Source: Prochilodus magdalenae
Taxonomy: Eukaryota > Chordata > Actinopteri > Characiformes > Prochilodontidae
Length of the DNA stretch: 64,000 nucleotides
Assembly: GCA_024036415.1 (NCBI GenBank)
Contig: JAMWET010000949.1
Coordinates: forward strand, 394,501 to 458,500
Direction: 5' to 3'
This document shows, piece by piece, positions 13,275-62,273 of this stretch. The translations under genes and the position numbers were made by a program. The notes beneath the pieces were generated by a model that saw nothing but the letters and a program-made list of their open reading frames with translations, searched no databases and had not been told where the DNA came from. Within the stretch, counting starts at the first letter, position 1. Every line of letters starts with the position of its first letter.

Positions 13275-13446
13275 ATTTACAACCTCTTTACAGCAATCTG
13301 GCAATCAATAAACACTGTGCTCATCTCCCAGAGAAGCAGGTCTGCAGACACATAACGCACATTACTGTAGCAGCAGATGAGGAAGAGATTGATCCTGGCA
13401 AAACTGCAGAAAAGCTTCTGTTTTACATTTGGCAGGCTGTATATTC
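13275..13446 (-). other. myorg: myorg 5' UTR part of exon 2 with acceptor
   Basis: A polypyrimidine stretch and CTTTTCCAG lie just upstream (acceptor AG at 13448-13447), so the coding-start exon probably begins at 13446. A second possible acceptor, ATACAG, lies ten bases further in. The segment carries a short upstream ORF. Confidence 0.6.
13277..13324 (-). other. Upstream ORF, 15 codons, ending 2 bases before the myorg start
   Basis: An ATG at 13324 with G at -3 opens a frame reading MSTVFIDCQIAVKRL, closed by TAA at 13279-13277. Only two bases separate this stop from the myorg ATG at 13274. The geometry suits reinitiation or a brake on translation. Whether it is translated is unknown. Confidence 0.6.
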
Positions 13447-16400
13447 CTGGAAAAGACAAGAAGAGCACATTAAAGTCGGCATATCAACAATAAATGTTAA
13501 ATGTCAAACTAACTGTAATTTGACAGATTTTAATGTTCACTGGAAGAATTAAATTACCATACATGACAACTAATGCACAAGCTGCTCACTTACTGAAGCT
13601 AAGATGCAGCCAAAAAAGTTTTTTCCTCCCGAATTTTCTGCAATAGTAGTTGATCATCCAAGTCACGTTTGGCGCTCTAACGTAGATAAATTCACCAAAA
13701 TGCATTGTGTAAACTTTATGCAAAGTGGCCCACAACTGCATCACAGCACTGCAGCTTATGCAAATAAACTTGCTTATATGGTTACTGACACTGCCTGAAA
13801 TCCTGTTATGGAAAACATAAGACTAAACAGAACTCTGAAGCGTGTATTTGTACTTTCTTAAACTTTGTCATTTATGAAACTTTGTTCATTCATATTTTAA
13901 AAATGTTATACAGAGTAATAAACCACATAAGCAAGGCTGTTGGCGATTAAGTCCACATGGTTTGGGATAATTGTGTGATAATATAAGCAATTTGGACAAT
14001 TCTAGCGATACTGACACCACAGAAATCAGAGGTTTAGGCCTGGATAAGACAAACCAAAAATAAAAACAACTGACTTTTGTAAAATGGGCAATACATACCC
14101 TATCTAGCATTTACATTTGTTTGCAGACACTTTATACTGGCTAAACTGACCTCGGGGCATGTATCGAGCATTTCTATTTTCAACAGAGGGTCACTGTGCG
14201 GTCTTGCATTAAGCTAACCAATATTGATTTACTGATATCTGACAAAAACAGTTCCCCTGTGCACTGAAAGAAAGTCACCCTACACAGCCTACAATTTAAA
14301 AAAGGGCATCACCATTATAAACATCTATTACCGTAAGGGGTCATTATATCTTTACTCCATAAACATGCGTGTGGATTTGTGAAAACGTTACTGGCGAGTC
14401 CTGACAAGCGCTGCACCGACTGACGCGTTTATCTCCACCTACACGCTACCTCAGCACAGTAAACATGAAGTCAGCATGTTTCACAGGAAAGTGTTTCTTT
14501 TTGGCAGTAGCAAATGACACACTGCCGCTGTTGGATAAACACCCTTTAACCAAACTAATATCATAGTACAGCTGACACAAACACATATTTCAGACACTAC
14601 AATCCACAGATATTACTGATTAACAGGGCAGTAATCAGTACAGAGGGTGATGGCTGTACTTCGGATAGCTGCAACACAATCTCTACAGGTGGGTAGCAGC
14701 TAGTTAAACTGAGGACAGTTACGTTGGATTTGTATTTTGCAATAATACTATTTCTTATCCAATTTAATCACAGTGGGCTTCATTCACCAACTGCTCTTAA
14801 GAGGAAATGTCTTTAAACTCACTTCTCACTTTCACCAGTGTCTTCTTACCAGGAATTTATTCTTAGGTTAAAACAGAATCTACCCACACCAAAGAGCACA
14901 CAGAATCAAACCATTCTCCATGTCTCCCAGAACACATCATGAATCTGATGGAGACTTTTTTTCTTAGAGCCTTTCTCCAGAACAAGCCAAGAAAAAATAA
15001 AAACCATGGTCAATAAGATTCAATGATATGCTGGTGGAAGCATCTGGATGACTTTGAACTTCTCTATATTCAAAAGCTTCCTATACTGACAGATCCCTGA
15101 TGTACTTAGATGTTTCACTGCTGTTCTATAAATAACACAGTACTTAATAGTGTCTTTAGGCTTTTTACTTCTTTGCATATCTTGTTTTAAGAAAGGTCAT
15201 TTTCTTTATACTTCTATTCGAGTCAATATTATTTCACTGAAGTAATACTACATACTACTGCACGTCAGATTGTGTTCAAGGGACACACTTAAACAGACAG
15301 TTTGAGGCTTCTATAAATAACGTGACATAAAGAACCACTTCACAATGCAAAGAACTATAAAAGACTTTTTGTGTTTTTGTTGTGAAATGTTTCTTCAGAT
15401 TGACATGTCGTAAATGGTCTTACATAGAACATTTTTTGTTTGAAAATGGGCCTACAAAGCACCAAAAATATATTGCTATTATTATGATGTCAGGTACCCT
15501 GGCCAGGCCTAGCTATTTAAGGAGTTAAACCTGAATTCAAGCTAAAGGAAGGATAACTCCAGTTGATGGTTTGCAAACAGCCACTATGGGGTAAAGCAGT
15601 GAAACCACCAGAACCACAGGCACTTTACCAGCTTTGGTTTCCTGCTGCTCTATAATACACTAACCAAGCAGTAGGGCTGCAACAAACGACCATTATAAAT
15701 AATCTATTCATTGTTAAAACGAATAATCGATCATCCCCTTATGAATCACTCAACTGCAGACTCGACGATTTGCAAAGTAATAAAATACAACAAAACTAAA
15801 TGTAAATTCTGCTGTCTGTCTACACTACAGTCCAACTAATGACTACAATCACAGGTCTGTAGTGAAGAGGAGGAAATGGTCACCAACTAATGGACTATTG
15901 GATTAGTTGCCAACTACTTTAGTCGTCGATTTTAGCCAACTAAGTCGATTGATCGTAGAACTCCTACCCGGTACAACAAAAGGGGCTGAGAAACGCCAAT
16001 CAAACCAAAAGAACTCAAACTAAAACACCTTCTTCTTACTATGTTCTCCAGAGACCCTAAAGGAAAGCTCATGCTAAATGGACAGTGGTGGCTGCAGATA
16101 TCGACATAACCCGGACTACGACCTTTGTGCTGACAGTCGCCCCCGAGTCATGATGATGCACTAGTGAAGGTCTCAGACTTTACCAAACATCACTTCAGCA
16201 TGTAACCGACAGTTTAACCCTCGCAGATGTGTCCGTGTTTAAAGATAAACAGTATACCGCTACTGTAAAACAACTGTTGTTGCGTTACGTGTATCTGTAC
16301 GTCAACAAATAGCTAACTGGCTATTCCAGTTTTTGTTGTGCTAACTAACCAAGTTAGCTACCTCACTCAAGGAACCAGAAAATCCTAATAAACTTCAAAC

Positions 16401-16490
16401 ACGTTTATAAAACTTTAAGAACGGAAAAAATAAATATATATTATCGAAAAATGAAATAAACCATGAAAGACTCTGTAATACAGCACTTAC
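13447..16490 (-). other. myorg: myorg 5' UTR intron
   Basis: Inferred intron between a noncoding first exon, whose donor is CGAAA|GTAAGTG at 16490, and the start-codon exon. It contains a hAT-type MITE at 15672-15967. Otherwise it is AT-rich and lacks convincing coding sequence. Confidence 0.55.
15672..15967. mobile_element. hAT-type MITE remnant
   Basis: The left end TAGGGCTGCAACAAACGA and the right end, with TAAGTCGATTGATCG and GTAGAACTCCTAC, are the eroded ends of the common fish hAT-derived element, with TCGATTAATCG-like motifs inside. It has no coding capacity. A clear target duplication is not visible. Confidence 0.6.
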
Positions 16491-16560
16491 TTTCGGACGT
16501 TTAACTCCAGCTGCCGCAGACCAGCTGAACTGGTGCTCCTCTCATGCCAGAACAAATTTG
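16491..16560 (-). other. myorg: Probable noncoding first exon of myorg
   Basis: On the minus strand a short GC-richer stretch ends in a strong donor, GTAAGTG (GT at 16490-16489), directly downstream of two promoter motifs. The transcription start is not defined by sequence; about 16560 is inferred from motif spacing. Confidence 0.5.
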
Positions 16561-16566
16561 AGAATC

Positions 16567-16576
16567 GTCACGTGAC
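16567..16576. promoter_or_regulatory. Palindromic CLEAR/E-box GTCACGTGAC
   Basis: The ten-base palindrome GTCACGTGAC is exactly the published CLEAR consensus bound by TFEB/TFE3 (also a USF/MYC-type E-box). It lies close to the inferred myorg start site, where CLEAR sites usually occur. Control of this gene by these factors is inference. Confidence 0.6.
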
Positions 16577-16593
16577 ACGGGATGCTTCACTTT

Positions 16594-16612
16594 GCATTCT
16601 GGGAGATGTAGT
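16594..16612 (-). promoter_or_regulatory. ZNF143/Staf binding motif
   Basis: Minus-strand ACTACATCTCCCAGAATGC fits the ACTAYRNNNCCCR core and the full Staf/ZNF143 site found in many vertebrate housekeeping and bidirectional promoters. It lies 17 bases upstream of the CLEAR palindrome, with respect to myorg. Confidence 0.7.
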
Positions 16613-17439
16613 GTTTTACGCAGCTAAGCGTTTCAAGGTGTACAAACAGTGAAACTGAGCTTAAATGACGATGTCGTATAGACTGTGCGTTAATGAGACT
16701 ACTGAGTTCAATATTTTGTTCTCTTCTGACCTTCTGATCACATACGTTGCAAGGGCTTCCGCTTGGTCCAAAAGTCACTTGCAAATACACCCACCACCCA
16801 TAGGGTGGCAGCATCGTACCAGTTCAACCTTTAACAAAACTGACTTTATCTTTGATCTTCATATTCCTGTTCAAAATAGACGTAGTACATTGTTTTTCAT
16901 TTGAAAGTCTACTATTATTTGAACATCTACTGAGCTTTGATTGAATCACCTTGCATCAGTGGGCAGAGAAAAACAGAATTAACCTGTTATGTCATGTTTT
17001 CCCTTCCCATAATTCCACCTTTTAAAAAAAAGTACTACATAATAAGTGCAATCCTCCATTCATCAAACTTTGGGTTAGGATTAGGGTTAATAATTATTTT
17101 TTTGTGCTTTTTATTGTACTTTATTTAATGGTTTTATTTGAATATGACATATGATAGTTTTATTTATCTTTTTTTTTTATTATTTTATATATCTGATAGG
17201 CTCATTCTTAGATAACAAATACACAATGATTAGTTACAAGTGATTCTCTAATGTATTTCACTGTATTTGATTTCTTACCCAAATCCTACACACTGCTCCT
17301 TTAAAACTGTGTTGCACTTGGAAGTACTTTATGGCAATTTTGAATTTAATACTAAAACCGTTCAGGTGAATCACATCTCACACGCTTCTTTACCTGATGT
17401 ATTGCGATATACCATCATCATCCAAAAAAAAAAGTTGTA
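16613..17439. other. Spacer upstream of myorg, no gene recognised
   Basis: AT-rich spacer with short frames only. A segment at 17287-17336 (CACTGCTCCTTTAA and following bases) recurs at 18034-18084 on the far side of a transposon remnant. Confidence 0.5.
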
Positions 17440-18035
17440 AAAGTAGTTAATAGTGAATAAAACTTGGTGGCGAGGTTTGGCACTGTAACACATGCAAATG
17501 ACACAAGTTTACAATGTCATGTAAGCAGGAACAGGGTTTACTGTTGTACCTGACTGACCCAACAGCCACGCTTGCAGACATTCAGCGAGCAGTGATGTCC
17601 TCCATGAGTCATCCTGTTAGTGGCAGCACTATCGGCAGGCGGCTGCACGATGTGGGACTACATGCACACAGACCACTAAGACGACTGCCTTTAACATGTC
17701 AACGTTGCATAAGACTGCAGTTGTGTCGTGCCAGACTGTCATGGAGTGACTCAGAATGGCAGCGGGTCATCTTCAGTGATGAATCCCACTTTTGTCTTGG
17801 TGGAGATGACCAACAAATCTGTGTGGAGGCCCCGTGCTTCAGTGTAAATATGAACGATTTGTTGTTGAGCGTCACACGTCTAGAAGACCTGGTGTCACTC
17901 CACCTCCACCCTTACCACACAACCTGCAGGAACTGTGTGAGAATATTCAGGCTGCATGGGATGGATTATCACAGGACATTATTAGGAACCTCTACAACTC
18001 CGTGCCGAGATGTCTGGCATGGTGCCTTACATCTT
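17440..18035 (+). mobile_element. Decayed Tc1-like transposon remnant (family B copy 2)
   Basis: The best preserved family B coding tract. A 189-codon open stretch at 17514-18083 contains ARLSWSDSEWQRVIFSDESH, the first catalytic Asp block of a Tc1-type transposase. It later changes frame: RRPGVTPPPPLPHNLQELCE reads in the overlapping frame at 17834-18052. N-terminal DNA-binding sequence is only partial and the third catalytic block is eroded. The element ends are missing. It is a dead copy, although the open frame is unusually long. Confidence 0.7.
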
Positions 18036-18194
18036 ACACACTGCTCCTTTAATACTGTGTTCTGCTTGGAAGTACTTTTATGACAAGGACAAAATGTATG
18101 AGTTTGATGAGTTGAAAGCATGAGTTTCAAATTAAGAATAAAAGTGTTTATGTAAATCGCATCTTATCATGCATGTGTGTGCACACCGTATGTA

Positions 18195-18724
18195 CAGGGG
18201 TTGGACAATGAAACTGAAACACCTGTCATTTTAGTGTGGGAGGTCTCATGGCTAAATTGGACCAGCCTGGTGGCCAATCTTCATTAATTGCACATTGCAC
18301 CAGTAAGAGCAGAGTGTGAAGGTTCAGTTAGCAGGTAAGAGCACAGTTCTGCTCAAAATACTGCAATGCACACAACATTATGGGAGACATACCAGAGTTC
18401 AAAAGAGGACAAACTGTTGGTGCACGTCTTGCTGGCACATCTGTGACCAAGACAGCAAGTCTTTGTGATGTATCAAGAGCCACGGTATCCAGGGTAATGT
18501 CAGCATACCACCAAGAAGGACGAACCACATCCAGCAGGATTAACTGTGGACGCAAGAGGAAGCTGTCTGAAAGGGATGTTCGGGTGCTAACCCGGATTGT
18601 ATCCAAAAAACATAACACCACGGCCCAAGTGACGCTGTATTGGCCGCAAAAGGAGGCCCTACACCATACTAATAAATGATTGTGGTCTAAAACCAGGTGT
18701 TTCAGTTTCATTGTCCAACCCCTG
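18195..18724 (+). mobile_element. Internally deleted Tc1 element (family A copy 1)
   Basis: Perfect 31-bp terminal inverted repeats begin CAGGGGTTGGACAATGAAAC and are flanked by TA on both sides. The interior starts at ATG (18380) and reads MGDIPEFKRGQTVGARLAGT and then a helix-turn-helix, ASLCDVSRATVSRVM: the N-terminal DNA-binding part of a Tc1 transposase. It continues to CGRKRKLSERDVRVLTRIV, then jumps to the last codons of the parent gene. The catalytic core is deleted, so it cannot move itself. This deletion differs from that in the other copies. Confidence 0.9.
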
Positions 18725-19431
18725 TATATGTTCAACAGCCTAAACAAAACAGAAACGGCAGGACACAGCTGACCACTGCTGGCCGCCAAACGTGATCAAC
18801 ACAATTGAAAAAACACAAAACACGTGTGGAAGTTTTCTTCAGTCTTTATTTGTACTTTGATGTAAGTCTATAAAAACAAAAAACTTTACAAGAAATCGAC
18901 AAACAAACAGGAAAAAAAGTATAAAATTTTAAAACTGACTGCAGGTCAAAGTCCGATACCTGAATTGAGCAGTGAGCGAATAAAACATTGGAAATGAATT
19001 CTTCTTTCATACTGCATAAATACAAAGTGTCCATATCAAACCACTGCACTTGCTCCTTGAGTGTTTGGGGTTCAGACATAAGAAAACTTTCACCTCAGCA
19101 ATAAAGTGCCTTCAACAAGCCGCTAAAGGCAAAATGCCGGGGAACGTCAACACGGAAGATTCACTACAACCAAAAAGCTTCTGGAATTCTTATTAACCGT
19201 TAAGCAAGACGTATAAAAGGAGACAGGTCCAAAGCTGTCTATGTGACCTCTGGCTACTTTATCAGCTAGACACCATTTATCTCTTATCAGAGAGGAACAA
19301 TGAAATGCGCGTCTCTTAGCTTAGTCATGCATAGCAAACCAAAAGGAAGTCTTTCTCCACACTGCCCAACACGAACCCACCCCCCAGCACACAAACAGAC
19401 ACAAACACACATCAATATTCCAGTGCCTTGC
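18725..19431 (-). other. mamdc2: mamdc2 3' UTR and 3' flank
   Basis: Follows the mamdc2 TGA. A canonical AATAAA at 18850-18845 with G/T-rich sequence beyond puts the cleavage site near 18825. It has no coding features. Confidence 0.6.
18845..18850 (-). terminator. mamdc2: Poly(A) signal AATAAA for mamdc2
   Basis: AATAAA on the minus strand about 580 bases after the stop codon, with GTGTTTTTTC-type sequence following. It gives a 3' UTR of about 600 bases. Confidence 0.6.
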
Positions 19432-56295
<36,864 letters not shown>

Positions 56296-56500
56296 GGCAG
56301 ACAGATGCGGGACCCTCGGAGCAGCGTTGAGATCAGACAGCCGGAGGACTGATCGGACATTGGAGCGCTGGGGAAAAAAAAGACCGGCCACTCCTGCACA
56401 CGGAGAGAGAGAGAGAAAGAGAGAGAGAGAGACACTCCTTTTAATTGCTGCTAGCATCAAGTCCCCATCGTGTTAGCACGGTGGAGTCAGAGGAGTGCTT
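56296..56500 (-). promoter_or_regulatory. mamdc2: Probable mamdc2 5' UTR and promoter region
   Basis: Region directly upstream of the ATG, with moderate CpG content and a GA/CT run at 56400-56433. I find no TATA box and cannot place the start site. Confidence 0.45.
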
Positions 56501-56751
56501 GGCAGGCTGTCTGAATTTCTGTATAGAGGAGGAGGAGGGTCAGGGTTTGGTAACACTTGATGGACAGACACACTCAGCTCGTGCTGTTCACTCCGTGCAA
56601 GCGTCGTTTTTGGTCATTGCATAAGACCGAGATGATATCACGATGTCCAGTTTTGGAAGCCGCTGCTCCTTCAGTTGCGGTACTTGTCCCATCATGTAGG
56701 ATAGCGAACACCGGTCAAAAGTTTGGTTACACCTTGCCTCGGCAAGCCGCC

Positions 56752-56902
56752 CCTTTTTTTTGTTTTTTTTTTCTTCCCCCTTTTTTTTTTTTTTTCCCCC
56801 TTTTCCCCTCCCCCCCCCCCCCCCCCTCCTTTTTGTTTTCCCCCTTTTTTTTTTTTTTGTTTTAGTTTTTTTTTTTCTTTTTTGTTTTTTTTTTTTTAGA
56901 AC
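56752..56902. repeat. Polypyrimidine low-complexity block
   Basis: About 150 bases of T and C homopolymer runs with a few G. The open frame through it is poly-Phe/Pro and spurious. Such tracts are prone to sequencing error. Confidence 0.9.
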
Positions 56903-57085
56903 TTTTTCTCACATGTCCACATGTTATAGTAACAGTGAATACAGCATAGTAACTGTGACGCAACACTGTGTAGTATATACCCTAAGGACATCTGCTCATT
57001 TAAGGTTTCTGCTGAAATGAAGAGCATTAACAGAGGAATTGACTTTAGTGCTACAGTTACACAGGTTTAATGCAAAATATAAATA

Positions 57086-57190
57086 TGACCTGTCCAGGGT
57101 GTTTCCTGCCTTCTGCCCAATGAGCACTGGGATAGGCTCCAGCGCTCCTTGCCCCCCAGAAGGAAAAGCAATGTAGACGATGAGTTGTTG
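57086..57190 (+). repeat. Dispersed teleost repeat fragment (family F copy 2)
   Basis: GACCTGTCCAGGGTGTTTCC, then GGGATAGGCTCCAGC, matches the fragment at 41878-42080. Confidence 0.65.
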
Positions 57191-58740
<1,550 letters not shown>

Positions 58741-59664
58741 TATATATATATATAAATATAAATCACATATGATGTATTGGCCATTATACTGTCCTATATT
58801 TGTCATATCGCTTCTCTAATATATATTCTGTTGTGGTTTTTTTTACTATTTGAAAGCTCTAGCTACTATTTCAATGTTATGATATCCATGATGCACTGAC
58901 CAATAGAACCGGTCCAGATTGCTTTGGAAAGGTCTGGTTATATCACCCTCCTTTTAAGGTGACTGCATAATTTGCTTTGATATAACAAACAATGATGATG
59001 ATGTCAAATTCAGAGTGACAGAGGTGCTGAGATTTCCTATGTTATTAAACCCTTTGCTTGTTTGGTACCTATCAGCACTTGCTTGAGGGAAGCATTTTAC
59101 TTCCATCACACATGTGATGGAGGAAGAAAGGATCTGTTTCCCTTTTCCCCAATTACTGGGCATGAGAGCTTGCAGTACACTCTTCATGCCACCTACATGA
59201 ACTGGCAGGCTCGGTCTAATAGCAGCCACATTCCACAGGCCCTGCTCGCTTTCAAGTGTAAAAGTGAGGCATTATCATTAATGGATGTGATGAAGTGTAC
59301 TAGGCCATTCCCCCAGAATGTAAACATATCAGTGGTGCAGTCAAGACAGGCTTTAAACAAACCGTGTTGCTCTGAAGAGCTTGTGGCCCCAGGACCTCCA
59401 AAGTTCGCCAACGGACATCAGCAGAGCTGTACTCCACAACATGCCTGCTGAATCTGATCAAGTAGGCTCAGTAGGCCTGTGTTCTTTACTTCAGGCTTCT
59501 ACAGTGATGGCAGAGTCCAGTTATGGCAAAAGTGTCCACAGTGAGTAGACACAAAGCTTTGTCTCTCAGTAATCCAGAGCATGGGTTTGTTTCTGTAGTA
59601 CAGTGGGCGGCTTGGGGTGTTCAATGGAAACCAAATCTTCTTCTCTGTCTCCCTTACAACTACA
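58741..59664. other. Intergenic sequence, no gene recognised
   Basis: Open frames of 72-129 codons on both strands overlap each other around 59060-59450 and look like nothing I know. No splice-supported exon. Confidence 0.5.
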
Positions 59665-60401
59665 CCCATCCTCAAAAGAGTAACTGCACAAATAGCTGCA
59701 CCCAGAAGGAATCAACCTACAGGAATGAAACTTGGTGGGTAAGCTTGACATCATCCTTACCTTCTTGCTGTACCTGACTGTCCCAACAGCCACAACTGTG
59801 GACTTTCACCAAGCAATGATGCCCTCCATGTGTCATCCTGTTAGTGCCAGCACCCTTGGCTGACAGCTGCACAAAGCAGGACTGCATGCAGACCGTTACT
59901 GCGACTGCCCTTAACACCACATCAGTGTCACCAAAGAATGGTGGCGTGACAGACTACTATAGACAGACTACTGCAGAGAATGGCAGCAGGTCATCTTCAG
60001 TGACCAGTCCAGCTTTTGTCTTCCTGGGGACGATCAACAAATCCGTTTATAAACAGTTTGTTGTCATACGTCCAGAAGGCCTGGTGTCACTCCACCCCTA
60101 CCGCAAAATCTTCAGGAACTGCATGTGAATATTCAAGCTGCATGGGCTGGATTATCACAGGACACTGTTAGGAGCCTCTACAACTCCATGCTGAGATTTC
60201 TGACAAGTTGCATTAGCAAACATGGCGGCCTGACACCATACTGAAGGACACTACTTCTGTATATGTATTACTAAATATTGCCCATTTCAGTCTCAATTTA
60301 TCATCATTTATTGTTCCTGGTAACCTTTATCCTACTTCCTAATAGGATTGCAGACAGACACGTCTTCTGAGTGCAACTGTTCTGTTGATGGTGAGTGTAA
60401 C
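59665..60401 (+). mobile_element. Decayed Tc1-like transposon (family B copy 7)
   Basis: Left-end block GGAATGAAACTTGGTGGGTA, a mutated and shortened transposase (RPEGLVSLHPYRK-like tract), and a right end near GTTCTGTTGATGGTGAGTG. An LTR-like element has inserted at its right end. Confidence 0.72.
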
Positions 60402-61121
60402 TGTCACGGCGCGGTTGGGGGTGTGGACCCAAGCACAGGGCAGGAATCTGTTTGCGGCGATGTAAATGTTAAATTGCAAGCAAACGGACTTCCTGGATGT
60501 GGAAGCACGTGAAACTGTGTGTGAAGTGTTTTGGGAACGTGTTTTGGAATTCTGGTTTAGGCGGGGATCGAACCCCCGACCTTTGTAGTGAGAACCCCAC
60601 GTGCTACCACTGCGTGTCAGGAGGGGTTTTGTGAAAGAGAGGGAGAAATGGCGGGAAAAACAAACAAAGGAGACGCCAGGATTGCGTTTTCAAAACAAAA
60701 GGAGAAGTTGATAAAAATCACAAATAAACAGAAGAGGGTTTAACAGAAAGGGGACTTGTGGATCTTTGTGTGGAGAGTGACCCACGCTCTCTACACTTGT
60801 TGCTTTTCTCTTTTCCTTTTCTTTTCCTTAGCTTTCCTCTTTTCTTTTCTTTAGCTTAGCTTAGCTTAGCTTTCTCTTTTCTTTTTCTTTTCTTTTCTTT
60901 TCTTTAGCTTTCTGGTGTACCGTACCAGCTACCCCGCTACAACGGTGCAGCAGAGGTGTTTGTGTGGTAGGGGCTTATATGGCTGCCGCCTCAGGTGCCG
61001 CTCGTTGGCTTGATCAGCCGGGGCATTCTGGGGTTTGGAGTTCCGGGCTGTAGTTCCACCAGAACGGCGCCGCCGCGGCCGCCCTCTGCTGGCTGCCGGC
61101 GGTACAGCCCGGACCCTTACA
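60402..61121. mobile_element. 720-bp LTR-like element with 5-bp target duplication
   Basis: Starts TGTCACGGCGCGG and ends GGACCCTTACA (TG...CA, imperfect inverted ends), bounded on both sides by GTAAC (60397-60401 and 61122-61126). A 5-bp duplication with TG...CA ends suits a solo LTR; a nonautonomous DNA element is the alternative. Inside are a tRNA-like stretch on the minus strand with B box GGTTCGATCCC (about 60560), a CTTTT/TTAGC pyrimidine tract (about 60781-60912) and a CpG-rich segment (about 60930-61110). No coding sequence. Confidence 0.65.
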
Positions 61122-61511
61122 GTAACTACATACCTCACCTAGCTTCATGGTCCTGTATGTATCATTTATAGAAGTTAGTGGTTAATAAATCTTAATATTA
61201 ATATCTATGTAATTCTACATTTAAGGGGTTAAAGTGATGGTTGGTGAGAAAACTTCTTTTAGCCCATGTCCTCTTGTAGCTGGCCAGGCCAGGCAGGCCT
61301 CGAGTTTGCTTCTTTAGTTCTACACTGGAGCTATGAGGTTATCAAGGCTTAAAGCCATCTGTACCATCATGGACAGAGTATTCCTATGCTGCATTCGAGT
61401 GGTGTTGGAAAAAGTAGAAAACACTTGCTGTCCGACTCGTAAAAGCCAAGTCGTATTTCCTAGTAGGGAGACTCTAAATGATACAAGTGTCACTGTGACC
61501 AAAAAAAATAT

Positions 61512-61755
61512 CGTTGCTGTCCAAAGAAATACAAGTATCTCAAAAAAAGTTTACAGGAGAGATCAAAAACCTCTTTCAATTTTAATGGAAGTCAATGGAA
61601 CCAGACGTCTTTCCAAGCACTTTTGGACCATTTCCGTTGGTCCATTCATCATGCGATTCTCACACAGCGGCAAACGGCAGCTGTCGTTTTCCAGTCATGA
61701 ATAAAAGTCAAAATGGACAAATGTGGAGATACCTGTTTTTCATTGGACAGTGACT
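61512..61755 (-). mobile_element. MITE (family D copy 3)
   Basis: Ends CGTTGCTGTCCAAAG and TTGGACAGTGAC with ATAT flanks; the interior block order is inverted relative to the other two copies. Confidence 0.8.
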
Positions 61756-62208
61756 ATATGCTTACTGAGCTTTTTAACAAAAGCATTTATTCATTTATTT
61801 GTTAATTTATTTTCTGTTTGGTGACCATTTCCAAAGTCGAGTCATGATGACGAGTTGACTATCTGGTATATACAAACCTCCTGAATTTTATTAAAGTTTG
61901 AAATGTTAAAAAAAAACAAAAAACAAATTACATATTGCACCTTTAATACAATAATACTTTGCTGTGCCTGGGACTCTATCGCCTGTTGTTACCATGCTTA
62001 ACCCATGGTAGTCTGGAGTTACTCCAACTCCTGGTTCCTGCCACTCCGACACGACTTAATTTTAACCAAGACAGACGGAGCCACAGATACCAAGGCCACG
62101 GATACAGCAAGTATTAAAGCATCCCAAATGCAATTATAGAACTGTTATAGATGACAGGCATATAATAGGTAGTACCACCACAAAGAGTCTAAATAAATAA
62201 GAAATAAA
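61756..62208. other. Intergenic sequence, no gene recognised
   Basis: No coding or element features seen. Confidence 0.5.
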
Positions 62209-62215
62209 AGAGAAA

Positions 62216-62248
<33 letters not shown>

Positions 62249-62273
62249 GAAGAAAGAAAGGAAGAAAGGAAGA
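62209..62273. repeat. GAAA/GGAA microsatellite
   Basis: Tandem GAAA units with interspersed GGAA. Confidence 0.95.

Noticed and set aside
13277..13468. 63-codon minus-strand frame as a separate small gene
   Set aside because: Its upstream part crosses the probable splice acceptor at 13448-13447. Only the last 15 codons, kept as an upstream ORF, are in the exon.
17514..18083. 189-codon frame as a host gene
   Set aside because: It is a decayed Tc1-type transposase whose blocks recur in six other broken copies in the window.
18380..18679. 99-codon helix-turn-helix frame as a domesticated regulator
   Set aside because: It lies wholly inside a TA-flanked Tc1 derivative with perfect ends and ends at a deletion junction; there is no sign of selection or host splicing.
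56557..57020. Phe/Pro-rich frames
   Set aside because: Translation of the polypyrimidine block.
59062..59451. 129-codon plus-strand frame
   Set aside because: It overlaps open frames on the other strand, has no recognisable domain, and lacks conserved-looking features.
60540..60620. Functional tRNA gene on the minus strand
   Set aside because: It has a B box and an A-box-like stretch, but no complete cloverleaf that I can draw, and it sits inside a mobile element.
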